Positions 1 through 8,712 of a stretch of 64,000 bases of DNA are shown here, piece after piece; the first letter of the stretch is position 1; the number at the start of each line of letters is the position of its first letter. The notes below the pieces were generated by a model. It was not told the origin of the DNA, did not search any database, and worked only from the letters and a program-made list of their open reading frames with translations. The position numbers were made by a program, and so were the translations under genes. The stretch covers positions 1 to 64,000 of the forward strand of contig NZ_MIJB01000006.1 of the NCBI RefSeq assembly GCF_002174305.1, given 5' to 3'. This stretch comes from Aeromicrobium sp. PE09-221. GTDB lineage: Bacteria > Actinomycetota > Actinomycetes > Propionibacteriales > Nocardioidaceae.

Positions 1-219
1 ACACGGCCATACCGGCCCCAAACCAACGGCAAGGTCGAACGCTTCAACCGAACCCTGATGGACGAGTGGGCATACGCCCAGATCTACCTGTCTGACGAGG
101 ACCGCTCAGCGACCTACGCCGACTGGTTGCACTCCTACAATCACCACAGACCCCACACCGGAATCGGAGGCTTCGTCCCCGCCGACCGCGTTCACAACCT
201 CCCGGGGAACTACAGCTAG
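1..219 (+). mobile_element. IS481-type transposase, C-terminal fragment
   Basis: The first 72 codons are open from the window edge to a TAG stop and encode the end of a DDE integrase-fold transposase. The fragment has the typical run around the last catalytic acid (TNGKVERFNRTL, residues 8-19) and the closing YNHHRPHTGIGG block of IS481/IS3-type enzymes. The rest of the element lies left of the window. The element ends at or just after the stop, where the sequence passes directly into the interior of a glycosyltransferase gene on the other strand, so the insertion interrupted that gene. The assignment to IS481 rather than another IS3-superfamily group is by motif recognition only. Confidence 0.85.
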
Positions 220-220
220 C

Positions 221-1045
221 GATCGGATGTTCAAAGGCCGCGGCATCCAGAATACTGAGCGGAAATCCCTCGTAGCGAGCGGTGTGGAAATACAGTGATG
301 GGCGAGCCAGCACAGCGGCCATTTCAGATTTCGAGAGCCAACCAGTTACCTCGACTCCCGTCTCTTCGAGGTGCTTTCGCGTTGCAGTATCCCCATCGCC
401 AACCCACAAAAAACGAACATCGTCCAACTCGCCACGCACGTGGTGAACCATTTCCGCGAAGAAGTGGGGGTCCTTCTGACGGCTGAGGCGACCGATCATC
501 ATCACGTTCCGTTCGGTACGGTATCCGGTCAGAGCCTCACCTCTCGTGGGGCGCACCGAAGCAACGTTGGGGAGAAACCAGGTCGGGACGTCCCGGCCGA
601 GTGACCGCGCGAGCTTCTCTTCATGCGGCGAGAGAACCACCGTGCAGTGGGTCCTTCGCAGAAGCATTTTTTCCGCAAGACGATAGGAGGCACGGAGAAA
701 TTTCGGCTGCGTCGCGTCGTCAAATTTGTAACAATGCGGCTCATACAGAACCGGAACCCCCAAGTCGGTGACACGGGAATAAAGACCTGCCCAACTTGAG
801 TGAACATGAACGATATCTGGTCTCACTCGTTTCACGGCGCGCCGAACCGTCGACACAGCAGCCCAGGGCGGCCTTGGCATGCCCTCAATACTTCGATACG
901 AGACCGCGGTGCTGGGTGATTCGTCACCACTCCAAACAAGATGGTGCTCGACATTCCCCGCGAGGGCGACCAGCGTCTCTATGGCCTTGCTCACACCACC
1001 CGCGTAGCACTCCGTCACATGCAGAACCCGTCTAGCTCGCGCCAC
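221..1045 (-). pseudogene. Glycosyltransferase family 4-type gene, 3' end removed by IS insertion
   Basis: About 275 codons of a GT-B glycosyltransferase that would use a nucleotide-sugar donor in envelope or exopolysaccharide synthesis. The start chosen is GTG at 1045, preceded by GGAGGT and giving [21 protein letters not shown], a normal family beginning. The longer upstream reading frame has no family resemblance. The C-terminal Rossmann domain is recognisable (MMIGRLSRQKDP, then RYEGFPLSILDAAAF with the donor-binding acid pair). After the FEHPI stretch near 221-235 the homology stops and the frame runs into transposase sequence. The last 60-100 residues are therefore missing and the product is probably inactive. 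The neighbouring UDP-glucose dehydrogenase fits a former polysaccharide locus. Confidence 0.75.
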
Positions 1046-1214
1046 AACCCACCTCCAGTGCGAGGACGCACAGTACCACGGCAAAAATAGCGTCTCTTTA
1101 CGATCAAGGGACGCCCCGGCCCAAGCCACGATGGCGCACCTGAGTGCACGAGCCGCGGCTGAGATTCTGCGTTCTTCGTTCATCGCGACCACACGGAGCC
1201 TCTACGGTTGGACC

Positions 1215-2381
1215 ATGAAGATCGCCGTCGCCGGCTCCGGGTATGTGGGTTTGTCGAATGCCATCGTGCTCGCGCAGCAACACCAGACATACCTCGTCGA
1301 CATCAACGAGGCGAAAATCGACCAGGTCAACCGGCGTGAGTCTCCCATCGAGGATGCGGACATCGAGCGCTACCTGGCCGAGATTCCACTGAAGCTCACC
1401 GCAACCCTCGATCCAACCGAGGCCTACACCGACGCCGACTTCGTCATCATCGCGACACCGACCGACTACGACCCCGAGACCAACTACTTCAACACTCGCT
1501 CCGTCGAGGCTGTGATCGACGACGTACTGCGCATCAACCCCGGCGCACACCTCGTCATCAAGTCCACCGTCCCGGTGGGTTACACCGCCGCGCTGCGCGA
1601 ACAGCACCCCGGCGCGTCGATCATCTTCTCGCCCGAGTTCCTGCGCGAAGGCAAGGCTCTCCACGACAACCTCCACCCCTCGAGGATCGTCGTAGGCGAT
1701 CGCAGCGAGGCAGGGCAGCGGTTCGCCGACCTGCTCGTCGAAGGCGCCCTCGACGAGGACGTCCCCGTTCTCCTCACCGACTCCACCGAGGCCGAGGCCA
1801 TCAAGCTCTTCGCCAACACCTACCTGGCCTTGCGCGTCGCTTACTTCAACGAGCTCGACACCTACGCCGCCCACCACGGCCTCAACACCCAGCAGATCAT
1901 CGAAGGCGTCGGCCTCGACCCCCGCATCGGCAGCCACTACAACAACCCGTCCTTCGGCTACGGCGGTTACTGCCTGCCCAAGGACACCAAGCAACTGCGC
2001 GCCAATTACGACGAAGTCCCCCAGAACCTCATCCAGGCCATCGTCGACGCCAACACCACCCGCAAGGACTTCGTCGCCGCCGACATCCTGCGCCGCAACC
2101 CCACCACCGTCGGCGTCTACCGACTCGTCATGAAGGCGGGCTCGGACAACTTCCGGACCTCCTCCATCCAGGGCGTCATGAAACGCATCAAAGCCAAGGG
2201 CGTCGAGGTCATCGTCTACGAACCCACCCTCGACGACGACCTCTTCTTCAACTCCGAAGTCGTGAACGACCTCGACGAGTTCAAGAAGCGCGCGGACGTC
2301 ATCATCGCCAACCGCCGCACCGCCCACCTCGCCGACGTCAGCGACAAGGTCTACACCCGCGACATCTACGGAACGGACTGA
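1215..2381 (+). CDS. ugd: UDP-glucose 6-dehydrogenase
   Basis: A 388-residue cytoplasmic enzyme that oxidises UDP-glucose to UDP-glucuronate with two NAD+, supplying precursor for surface polysaccharides. Its length equals that of the short E. coli-type Ugd. The N-terminal Rossmann loop GSGYVG is at residues 7-12. The [14 protein letters not shown] block places the catalytic cysteine at residue 253, and the KST and [11 protein letters not shown] motifs are present. The ATG at 1215 is preferred because it begins directly with the NAD-binding strand; an in-frame ATG 28 codons upstream adds unrelated sequence. It is divergent from the broken glycosyltransferase and is the only intact piece of what looks like a polysaccharide locus. 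Confidence 0.93.
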   Translation: MKIAVAGSGYVGLSNAIVLAQQHQTYLVDINEAKIDQVNRRESPIEDADIERYLAEIPLKLTATLDPTEAYTDADFVIIATPTDYDPETNYFNTRSVEAVIDDVLRINPGAHLVIKSTVPVGYTAALREQHPGASIIFSPEFLREGKALHDNLHPSRIVVGDRSEAGQRFADLLVEGALDEDVPVLLTDSTEAEAIKLFANTYLALRVAYFNELDTYAAHHGLNTQQIIEGVGLDPRIGSHYNNPSFGYGGYCLPKDTKQLRANYDEVPQNLIQAIVDANTTRKDFVAADILRRNPTTVGVYRLVMKAGSDNFRTSSIQGVMKRIKAKGVEVIVYEPTLDDDLFFNSEVVNDLDEFKKRADVIIANRRTAHLADVSDKVYTRDIYGTD

Positions 2382-2384
2382 GCG

Positions 2385-2890
2385 GCTCAGTCGTCAGCGG
2401 GCCCGCCGCGCTGGTGAGACGCTCAGTGACCTGTTTGATGTAACGCTGCTCTGATCGCGGCATCGGAACGACGACCGCCAGCGCACCCATCCACGATCCG
2501 GTTGCGGAACACCGGCGCCGCCACGGACCAGGACTCCACCGTGGACTCACGACCGCTGAACGCATAACCCTGCTCGCGGATCGTCACGCACTCCGCCGTC
2601 AGCTCCACCAGCATCCGCGTCGCACCCGACTCGGTCCGCGCCATCCGCCGACGACGTGTCGGCGAACGGCGGCGAGGTGTGGCCGTGAAGGACCCGCCCG
2701 CCGCAGCCACAGCGACGTGCTGAACCGGGCCACCTTGATGCAGCACGACGCCGAGTCGCCGGCAGCCAATGGAAGTAGCCGAACCGCTCAACCGGCGGGC
2801 TTTCACGGATAGAGTTACGGTATCGACTCCAGGAGGTGCCTCGTGTCCCCTCGCGTCGAGGTCTCCCCGATATGCTCCGGTGGGCTGTCG
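2385..2890 (-). pseudogene. IclR-family regulator remnant, frameshifted
   Basis: Reverse-strand sequence resembles the effector domain of IclR regulators. One frame gives ECVTIREQGYAF, then SVAAPVFRNRIVDG. The next frame continues with GALAVVVPMPRSEQRYIKQV, the expected following strand and C-terminal helix. The switch occurs near 2488, consistent with a one-base indel. Upstream of about 2640 the match becomes weak and no helix-turn-helix can be read, so the 5' half is lost or decayed. No start or ribosome-binding site was found. The gene is taken as dead. Its former target is unknown; its 3' end abuts ugd on the opposite strand. Confidence 0.5.
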
Positions 2891-3161
2891 CATGCGCCGG
2901 ATGGGATCACCGCCTGCTCGTCAACGCGTTCCCCGTTTCGAGGCGCGGTTGAGCGGCGAGACATCGCCCACCCTGAAGCAGCTCGAGAAGCTAGGCCCAT
3001 TCAGTGTCGGCACCACCCGGGCTCACCGGCACCAGTACGAGCTAGTCTCGGTCCTCGCCTGCGCGGAAGGACAGCTTTACCGCCATCGGCGCGCGTCCCC
3101 GTTTCCTATGCCGCCCAGCTGGACCCGGACATACGCAAGATATGCGACAAGGGCCCGCGCA
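2891..3161. other. Intergenic sequence with no recognisable gene
   Basis: Open frames exist on both strands, but none shows a family motif, a credible ribosome-binding site or consistent codon use. This stretch separates the IclR remnant from the 3' end of the ATPase gene and is probably decayed sequence. Confidence 0.5.
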
Positions 3162-4418
3162 TCAGGGACCGAGGCAACCTATCGGGATGACGTGGACACC
3201 GTCCTCGCGTAGACCGCCTGCGCCGGTGCTCGTAATGACACCCAGGCAGGACGGCTCGCCGTGTCGAGACGTGTCGATATTCGCCGCGAATCGCAACAGC
3301 GCCGCCGCAGCCTCGTCAACAGCATCGGGGCTGAGCTTGACCTCGAATGCCGCCCATCTGCCGGACCCCGCTGTGACGACGGCATCGATCTCATTGCCAT
3401 TGGAATCACGCCACGCGTCGACCCTCGCATCAAGCAGCTGTGCGTAGACACGAAGGTCCCGGATGACGAGCGCCTCGTAGTGCAAACCCAAGACGTTGAG
3501 ATCGGAGGACAACTCCCTCGTGCCTACACCCAGCGCGGCGGGACCGAGGGACGGGTCGACGAAGTACCGGACTGGCGCAGTGCGAAGGCGCGCCCGCGAA
3601 CGCATGTGCGGACGCCAGGCCTGGGAGTTCTCGATCAGGTGCAGACGTTCTAGCGCGTTCACGTAGGCCGACAACGTCTCCTTCGCGATCGGGCCAGCCT
3701 CGCCTCCGACATCCTTGGCAAGCTCAGCCGCCTTGGTTGCCTGTCCCACGGACCGCCCAAGCGACTCCAAGAGTCGTCGTAGATTGCCCGGATCACGTCG
3801 CGACCCGAGCTTCTGAATGTCGACCTCGACGATATTCGCGAGGTAATCGCGCAACCACCGGCGGGCACTCGTCTCGTCGGCGTCGATGAGCCCCGGCCAC
3901 CCGCCGATCACGATGCGATCGAGGAGCTCATCGAAAGAAATATGTGTGCCTAACCCGGTCTGCCGCTCACCGTCCAAGAGCTTGGCCAGCGACATCTCGC
4001 CATTGGAGTGCCCGGACTCGAAGAGACTCATCGGGCGCATCGACATCACCGAGAAGCGTCCCGAGCCCGAGTGTCGAGCGGCATCATCCGAGGGTGTCGC
4101 CGAACCGGTCAGGATGAAGACGCCTTTGCCGTCGCGGTCGTCGACTTCACGGCGCACCTTGTTCCAGATCGCCGGCTCGACCTGCCATTCATCGAACAGG
4201 ATCGGAACGGGATTGCCGAACAGCCGTTCGGGGGCGAGCTTCACAAAGCTTCGGGCGGTCTCATCCTCGTCGAGCCGGAACACAGTCTCGGCGTGTTGGG
4301 TAGCCGTCGCGGTCTTCCCACAAGCCTTCGGACCCTCGATCAGGACGGCACCGATATAGCCGAGCCGCGCGTCGAGTTCACGATCGGCGATTCGTGATCG
4401 ATAGGTAGCCATAGCCAT
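3162..4418 (-). CDS. AAA ATPase with DUF4143 C-terminal domain
   Basis: A 418-residue protein of the AAA_14/DUF4143 family, common in bacterial accessory DNA and of unsettled function. The P-loop GPKACGKT is at residues 29-36. The Walker B stretch PVPILFDEW follows, then a sensor-like LTGSAT. The C-terminal part contains NGNEID and AFEVKLS, an arrangement like a PD-(D/E)xK nuclease core (acid, then ExK). An in-frame stop lies two codons upstream of the ATG, so translation starts at 4418, or at the next Met codon 4412; no strong ribosome-binding site precedes either. The gene is isolated, with IS debris upstream. It is intact but its biological role is unknown. Confidence 0.85.
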   Translation of the reverse strand: MAMATYRSRIADRELDARLGYIGAVLIEGPKACGKTATATQHAETVFRLDEDETARSFVKLAPERLFGNPVPILFDEWQVEPAIWNKVRREVDDRDGKGVFILTGSATPSDDAARHSGSGRFSVMSMRPMSLFESGHSNGEMSLAKLLDGERQTGLGTHISFDELLDRIVIGGWPGLIDADETSARRWLRDYLANIVEVDIQKLGSRRDPGNLRRLLESLGRSVGQATKAAELAKDVGGEAGPIAKETLSAYVNALERLHLIENSQAWRPHMRSRARLRTAPVRYFVDPSLGPAALGVGTRELSSDLNVLGLHYEALVIRDLRVYAQLLDARVDAWRDSNGNEIDAVVTAGSGRWAAFEVKLSPDAVDEAAAALLRFAANIDTSRHGEPSCLGVITSTGAGGLREDGVHVIPIGCLGP

Positions 4419-4441
4419 ATTCTACTGTTTGCATATCCTCC

Positions 4442-4479
4442 AGTCGACCTTTTGCATGCATCGTAGTCGACCTTTCGCA
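4442..4479. repeat. Two direct repeats upstream of the ATPase gene
   Basis: Two 15-bp copies, AGTCGACCTTTTGCA (4442-4456) and AGTCGACCTTTCGCA (4465-4479), differ at one position and are spaced 23 bp apart, start to start. They lie 24-61 bp upstream of the ATPase start. They could be an operator or the remains of a mobile-element end. Confidence 0.55.
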
Positions 4480-4502
4480 AGGCAGTCGTTCAAACATAGG
4501 CC

Positions 4503-4532
4503 GCCGAGCTCCCGCAGACGATCATGGTGACG
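4503..4532 (-). repeat. 30-bp copy of an internal segment of the downstream oxidoreductase gene
   Basis: This 30-bp segment matches 6197-6226 in the same orientation with one mismatch. At 6197-6226 it codes for part of the Rossmann fold of the zinc-free alcohol dehydrogenase-like protein, and here it reads RHHDRLRELG on the reverse strand. It is therefore a scrap of a homologous gene or a recombination footprint. The two copies bracket the IS3 scrap and the HEPN/nucleotidyltransferase pair. Confidence 0.7.
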
Positions 4533-4640
4533 AGACGCCGGGGCAGAGGATCGCCCGACTCGAAGCCGAGAACACGGCGCTGCGGGCAGAGACCACGGAG
4601 CTGACCACCGAGCGGCGGAGCATTTCGCCGGGGACACGCG
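4533..4640 (+). pseudogene. IS3-family orfA fragment
   Basis: A short reading RIARLEAENTALRAETTELT resembles the leucine-zipper end of IS3 orfA proteins. It is followed after a frame change by EHFAGDTR and a stop, which matches the usual AAKYFAGE-type terminus. The helix-turn-helix half and orfB are absent. From about 4640 to 4729 I see nothing recognisable. This is a small insertion-sequence remnant. Confidence 0.5.
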
Positions 4641-4729
4641 CTGAAAAGCAAACTCACATACCTGCTCGCCGATTACACGCTCGTTCGCGAGCACGTATTC
4701 GCCGATGAGTTCATAGGAATGCGGCCAAG

Positions 4730-5161
4730 TCAGAACGGCCCCACGGGCGATACCAGTTTCCTCATCGCCTCGACGATGTCGCTTGCCGCAGGAAGATCGG
4801 GTAGTCGGCCTCATGTCTCGTGATGCGCATGCGGTTGAATGCCCCAACAACATGACGCAGCCTTCCGAGCTGGGCTTCAATCGCATGCTGCGCAGCCAGA
4901 TGCCCGCCCTGTGAGGTCGCCCGCAGTCCCTGCTTCGCCAGAACGGCCGCCAACGCCTTGCGGGCCGCCGCATAGAGGGAGTCGTAGGCCATGGGCGGGT
5001 CGCCATCGGCCAACAATCTCAGCAGACCGCAGATGACGCTCGGACTCCGTCAACAATCGCTCCGCGTGCACCTCGGAGGCCGCAACCCTCTCAAGCTCAC
5101 CCGATTCGATCATCGACACAATGGTCGCGGCGCCTTCGGCCCACCGTCCCGGCTCAGCCAT
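4730..5161 (-). pseudogene. HEPN-domain toxin gene with two frameshifts
   Basis: The reverse strand encodes a HEPN protein in three consecutive frames. The N-terminus from 5161 reads MAEPGRWAEGAATIVSMIES and continues to HLRSAEI. Removing one T near 5012 joins it to VADGDPPMAYDSLYAAARKA, the core HEPN helix. Adding one base near 4788 joins EADYP to DLPAASDIVEAMRKLV and a TGA stop at 4730. HEPN proteins are usually RNases or targets of AMPylation in toxin-antitoxin pairs. The start overlaps the nucleotidyltransferase stop by 8 bp, the normal arrangement for such pairs. Two independent indels suggest a dead toxin, unless both are assembly errors. Confidence 0.7.
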
Positions 5162-5741
5162 GCCCTCTCACATCCAATTCGATCAGCGGACGCGACTTAA
5201 CCGTTGCCACAAACGGATCTGATTCCTCACCCCAGACCTCCGGCGAGATCCGACGGATATTGACCTCACGCCGCACGCGCCGGCTAGCCTCCTCAGCCAC
5301 ATCGAACAAGGCCTCGCGCGGAACCCGCCCGACCACGAGCACGTCGATGTCCCGTGGCGTACGCCCCTCGTCCCCCGCCCGTCGAGCGGCATAGGAACCA
5401 TAGACATAAGCCCGTTCGATACCCGGAACCTCCGACAGCAAGCGCTCGACCACAACCACCGGCCCGTACGTCACCGCCAGCAATTCAGCCAACGGCTGGA
5501 ATGCGGGATTGGACTGGTCCGCACGCACCAGCCGAGCCGTGCCCACTCGCCGCTCAGTCACCAGCCCCGCCCGAACCAGCCTGTCCACCTCACGCATCGC
5601 CGTAGCTGGAGTAACGCCCGCCTCACGCGCGATCTCCGTCAACGAGCGCTCCTGCTCCGGGTCCAGCATGATCCGCGCAATGATCTCCCCCTGCGCCTCA
5701 GAGCGCAGTAACGGCAGGAGCACCGGACCAGCTGTTTTCAT
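5154..5741 (-). CDS. Nucleotidyltransferase with N-terminal winged helix (MNT-type antitoxin)
   Basis: A 195-residue protein. Residues 15-75 form an ArsR/MarR-like winged helix (EIAREAGVTPATAMREVDRL). Residues 95-150 hold a minimal nucleotidyltransferase core with YGS at 114-116 and the metal pair DID at 131-133 followed by VLVVG. In HEPN/MNT pairs the nucleotidyltransferase neutralises the HEPN partner, in studied cases by adding AMP to a tyrosine; the winged helix probably gives autoregulation. The downstream HEPN gene overlaps by 8 bp but is broken, leaving this as an orphan antitoxin-like gene. Catalytic residues look intact. Confidence 0.8.
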   Translation of the reverse strand: MKTAGPVLLPLLRSEAQGEIIARIMLDPEQERSLTEIAREAGVTPATAMREVDRLVRAGLVTERRVGTARLVRADQSNPAFQPLAELLAVTYGPVVVVERLLSEVPGIERAYVYGSYAARRAGDEGRTPRDIDVLVVGRVPREALFDVAEEASRRVRREVNIRRISPEVWGEESDPFVATVKSRPLIELDVRGHG

Positions 5742-5833
5742 AAAACAACATTAGCAGATCAAGTAATGAAAAGATTGCCTCGGCGGAGACTCAGGGACCG
5801 CCACCTCGGGCCTGGCTGCGCCCGGACCGGCGC

Positions 5834-6775
5834 TCAGTCCTCGCTGATGCGGAGGACGACCTTGCCGCCGCCGTGTCCTTCCTGATTGGCGCGCAGCGCG
5901 TCGGCGGCCTGCTCCAGCCCCTCGAACTCGCGGGTGATGTCGATCTCGACGCGGCCCGTTGCCACCAGCTCGACGAGCCACTGCAGCTGCTCACCATCGG
6001 GGCGCACCCAGACGATCTCATCCTCGATGCCCGGCACATCGTGCTCGGCGATCGACGCGTGCCGGCCACCGCCGGCGAGCACCGCCCGCGTGACGTCATA
6101 GACACCGCCGACGAAGTCGGCCACGGCGTCGACACCCTCCGGTGCGATCTCGCGGACCCGCTCCGCAAGACCATCACCGTAGACGACCGGCACCACGCCG
6201 AGCTCCCGTAGACGATCATGGTGACGCTCCGACGCCGTCCCGATGACCGTGCTGGCACCCAGCACCCGCGCGAGCTGCACACCGATGCGCCCCACACCAC
6301 CGGCCGCGTTATGCACGAGCACGACATCTCCCTCACCCACGTCCAGACGATCACGGATCGTCCGCGCAGCGGTCTGACCCGCGAGCGGCAGGGCTGCCGC
6401 CTGCTGCCACGTCAGCTCGCGCGGCTTGTGCGCGATCGCCCGCACCGGCACGGAGACCAGCTCGGCGAACGTGCCCGCCTGGACCCAGTCCTTACGCCCA
6501 TACGCCAGCACATGGTCACCCACCTGCACCTCGGGCGTATCGGGACCGACGGCTCGCACGACACCCGCGACATCCCACCCCGGTATCACCGGGAACCGGA
6601 CCTCCATCAAAGGATCCAAGCCTCCGGCCATGACCTTCCAGTCGACGGGATTGATGGACACCGCACGCACCTCCACGAGGGCCTCCCCCGGACCCACCCG
6701 AGGGTCCGGCAGCTCCCCGACCTGCAGCACATCGACGTCACCGTACGATTCATAGAACGCAGCACGCATATCCAT
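5834..6775 (-). CDS. Zinc-free medium-chain dehydrogenase, quinone oxidoreductase-like
   Basis: About 313 residues of the NADPH:quinone oxidoreductase (QOR) branch of medium-chain dehydrogenases. It opens with MRAAFYESYGD and has VSINPVDWKV and FPVIPGWDVAGVV in the GroES-like domain. The nucleotide-binding loop is NAAGGVGRIGVQLA. The structural zinc cysteine cluster of alcohol dehydrogenases is absent, as expected for QOR. It probably reduces quinones or activated alkenals with NADPH in the cytoplasm. ATG 6775 is used, but ATG 6769 or GTG 6778 are also possible because no strong ribosome-binding site is visible. It lies downstream of the nitrilase on the same strand, separated by 40 bp, and could be co-transcribed. 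Confidence 0.85.
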   Translation of the reverse strand: MDMRAAFYESYGDVDVLQVGELPDPRVGPGEALVEVRAVSINPVDWKVMAGGLDPLMEVRFPVIPGWDVAGVVRAVGPDTPEVQVGDHVLAYGRKDWVQAGTFAELVSVPVRAIAHKPRELTWQQAAALPLAGQTAARTIRDRLDVGEGDVVLVHNAAGGVGRIGVQLARVLGASTVIGTASERHHDRLRELGVVPVVYGDGLAERVREIAPEGVDAVADFVGGVYDVTRAVLAGGGRHASIAEHDVPGIEDEIVWVRPDGEQLQWLVELVATGRVEIDITREFEGLEQAADALRANQEGHGGGKVVLRISED

Positions 6776-6817
6776 CACAGCGCAACACCATCCGTCAGAA
6801 TTCCCCGGAGCACCTCG

Positions 6818-7753
6818 TCAGCCGGCGGTCCCCTCCGCCCGCTGGACCGCCCGCTGGGGGCGGGTATCGACCTCGACCGAGAAGATATCGGCCCGCGCAT
6901 AGTGGCCAGCGACATCGAAGTCGAGGCTCTGGCGCACCAGCTCACGCGAGTCGATTTCGGCGTACAAGAGGCACTCCTCCCCGAACACCGGACCGGCGAG
7001 GACCTCACCGGTCGGCGCGATGACCGCACTGCCACCGCGCATCATCAGGTCATCGGGGGCCGCGTCGATCGCGGAATCGTAGTCGTCCGGGTAGTCACGG
7101 CGCCGCATGACCTGACAGGCGGAGAGCACATAACAGCGCCCTTCCAGTGCGATGTGCTGCATGCTCGGCACCCAGGTGTCGCGATCATCGGCCGTCGGAG
7201 CACAGTAGACCTCGATGCCCTGGCCGTACATCGCCGTGCGCAGCAGCGGCATGTAGTTCTCCCAGCAGATGACCGTGCCGAGCCGGCCAGCCGGAGAATC
7301 CACAACCGGCAACGTCGACCCATCACCGAAGCCCCATACGAGGCGCTCCGCCCCCGTAGGCATCACCTTGCGATGGTGGCCCGCGAGCTCACCGTTCTCA
7401 TCGATCATGACCGCCGTGCAATACAGGGTCCGCCCCCACCGCTCGATGACACCCACCACCACGAAGACCCCCGCGGCCCGGCAGGCCTCTGCCAACTGCG
7501 CGATCTCGGGACCGTCGAGAGCGATCGCGCCCTCCCAATACCGGAGGTACTCGTCGCGGCCCTCCTCCGTGCGCCGCCCGATCGGGCTGCCGAAGGTCAG
7601 GCCCTTCGGGTAGGTGCCGATGAATGCCTCGGGGAAGACGACCACGCGGGCGCCTTCGGCGGCCGCCTCGGTGATCGCGTCGACTGCCTTGTCCGCGGTG
7701 GCCTTCGGATCGAAGGCCACCGAGCCGAGCTGAGCGATGGCGATCCTGGTCAT
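6818..7753 (-). CDS. Nitrilase
   Basis: A 311-residue carbon-nitrogen hydrolase converting a nitrile to acid and ammonia in the cytoplasm. The catalytic triad is in its usual places: Glu42 (VVFPEAFIGTYP), Lys129 (HHRKVMPT) and Cys163 (VICWENYMP). The TVICWENYMPLLR block marks the true nitrilase branch rather than amidases. ATG 7753 is chosen because AGGAGG lies 7 bp upstream and homologues begin MTRIAIAQ; the longer frame adds unrelated residues. It overlaps the stop of the upstream LysR gene as ATGA and is the third enzyme-type gene of a coupled operon with aldoxime dehydratase. The substrate is probably the nitrile released by that dehydratase. Confidence 0.92.
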   Translation of the reverse strand: MTRIAIAQLGSVAFDPKATADKAVDAITEAAAEGARVVVFPEAFIGTYPKGLTFGSPIGRRTEEGRDEYLRYWEGAIALDGPEIAQLAEACRAAGVFVVVGVIERWGRTLYCTAVMIDENGELAGHHRKVMPTGAERLVWGFGDGSTLPVVDSPAGRLGTVICWENYMPLLRTAMYGQGIEVYCAPTADDRDTWVPSMQHIALEGRCYVLSACQVMRRRDYPDDYDSAIDAAPDDLMMRGGSAVIAPTGEVLAGPVFGEECLLYAEIDSRELVRQSLDFDVAGHYARADIFSVEVDTRPQRAVQRAEGTAG

Positions 7754-8712
7754 GCTGGTCCTCCTGGGAGATCGAGACCGTTCGGGCGCATGCATCCGGC
7801 CGAGCTCCTGGCTTGCTCCCGGAGCCACGCGATCCGCGGGTCGTTGTCGTCACTGCCGTGCCACACCATCGACACACCGAAGCGGGGCAGGTCGATGGGC
7901 GGCGTCGTCACCTCGAGGCCGGACATAGTCGCGAAGACCTCGGCGGCGTGTCGGGGGATCGTCGCCACCGCGGCAAGCCCCGACAGCAGCAACGGCACCA
8001 TCGCGAAGTGCGCCGTGGACGCCACCCGCCGGCGGCGGTGTCCGGACTCCGCCAGCACGTCGTCGACGATGCCACGCGTCGCATCGGCCGACACCATCAG
8101 GTGGTCGACCGCCAGATACTCCTCGAAGGTCAGGGCACCGGCGCGTCCGAGAGCTTCACGGTCGTAGACGCAGGCATAGCCGGACTCGAATAACGTGGAG
8201 CTGCGGATACCCGACCCCCACGACGACGAGGCCGCAACACCCAGCTGGACCTGCCCCGACTCCAGCAGATCCACCAGGGTCATGCGATTCGCCTGGACGC
8301 AGAAGACCGAGGACCCCGGACTCGCCGCGGTGACCCCCCGGATCATCGCCGGGAGCAACAGCGCCTCCAGATCATCGGACATCGCCACTCGAAACTCCAT
8401 CGGATCGGCAACCGGGTCGAAGACCGGCTCACCCGCGATCGCCACACGCAGACGTCCCAGTCCCTCACGGACCGGATCCACGAGCCGCAAGGCCTTGACC
8501 GTCGGCTCCACCCCGTGTGACGCACGCACGAAGAGCGGATCGTCGTGCATCTTCCGCAATCTCGCCAACGCCGCGCTCACCGCTGCCTGGCTCATCCGCA
8601 GACGTTCCGCCGTACGGGTCACGTTCCGCTCCTCGATCAACGCGAGAAAGACCACGAACAGGTTGAGATCGTGCCCTCGCAGCTCGACGGGCACATCATC
8701 GGACGGGGTCAT
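7750..8712 (-). CDS. LysR-family regulator
   Basis: A 320-residue regulator with an N-terminal LysR helix-turn-helix (TAERLRMSQAAVSAALARLR, about residues 34-53) and a periplasmic-binding-protein-like effector domain. The domain type resembles the NahR/LinR/NodD group that senses aromatic or plant-derived ligands. Unusually for LysR, it is inside the operon rather than divergent from it: ATGA overlaps join it to aldoxime dehydratase upstream and to nitrilase downstream. It probably controls the operon from the promoter before the transporter gene, with an aldoxime or nitrile as effector. That effector is inference. Confidence 0.88.
   Translation of the reverse strand: MTPSDDVPVELRGHDLNLFVVFLALIEERNVTRTAERLRMSQAAVSAALARLRKMHDDPLFVRASHGVEPTVKALRLVDPVREGLGRLRVAIAGEPVFDPVADPMEFRVAMSDDLEALLLPAMIRGVTAASPGSSVFCVQANRMTLVDLLESGQVQLGVAASSSWGSGIRSSTLFESGYACVYDREALGRAGALTFEEYLAVDHLMVSADATRGIVDDVLAESGHRRRRVASTAHFAMVPLLLSGLAAVATIPRHAAEVFATMSGLEVTTPPIDLPRFGVSMVWHGSDDNDPRIAWLREQARSSAGCMRPNGLDLPGGPA

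Noticed and set aside
1104..2327. 407-codon open frame antisense to ugd
   Set aside because: Composition is dominated by Val, Asp and Gly repeats caused by GC-rich third positions of ugd; no motif and no ribosome-binding site.
2769..3212. Possible 147-residue protein on the forward strand
   Set aside because: No recognisable family, weak start context, and it overlaps the IclR remnant and ATPase 3' end; codon use is not convincing.
6218..8167. 649-codon open frame on the forward strand across the oxidoreductase and nitrilase
   Set aside because: Antisense shadow of two well-supported enzymes; Arg/His/Pro-rich with no family match.
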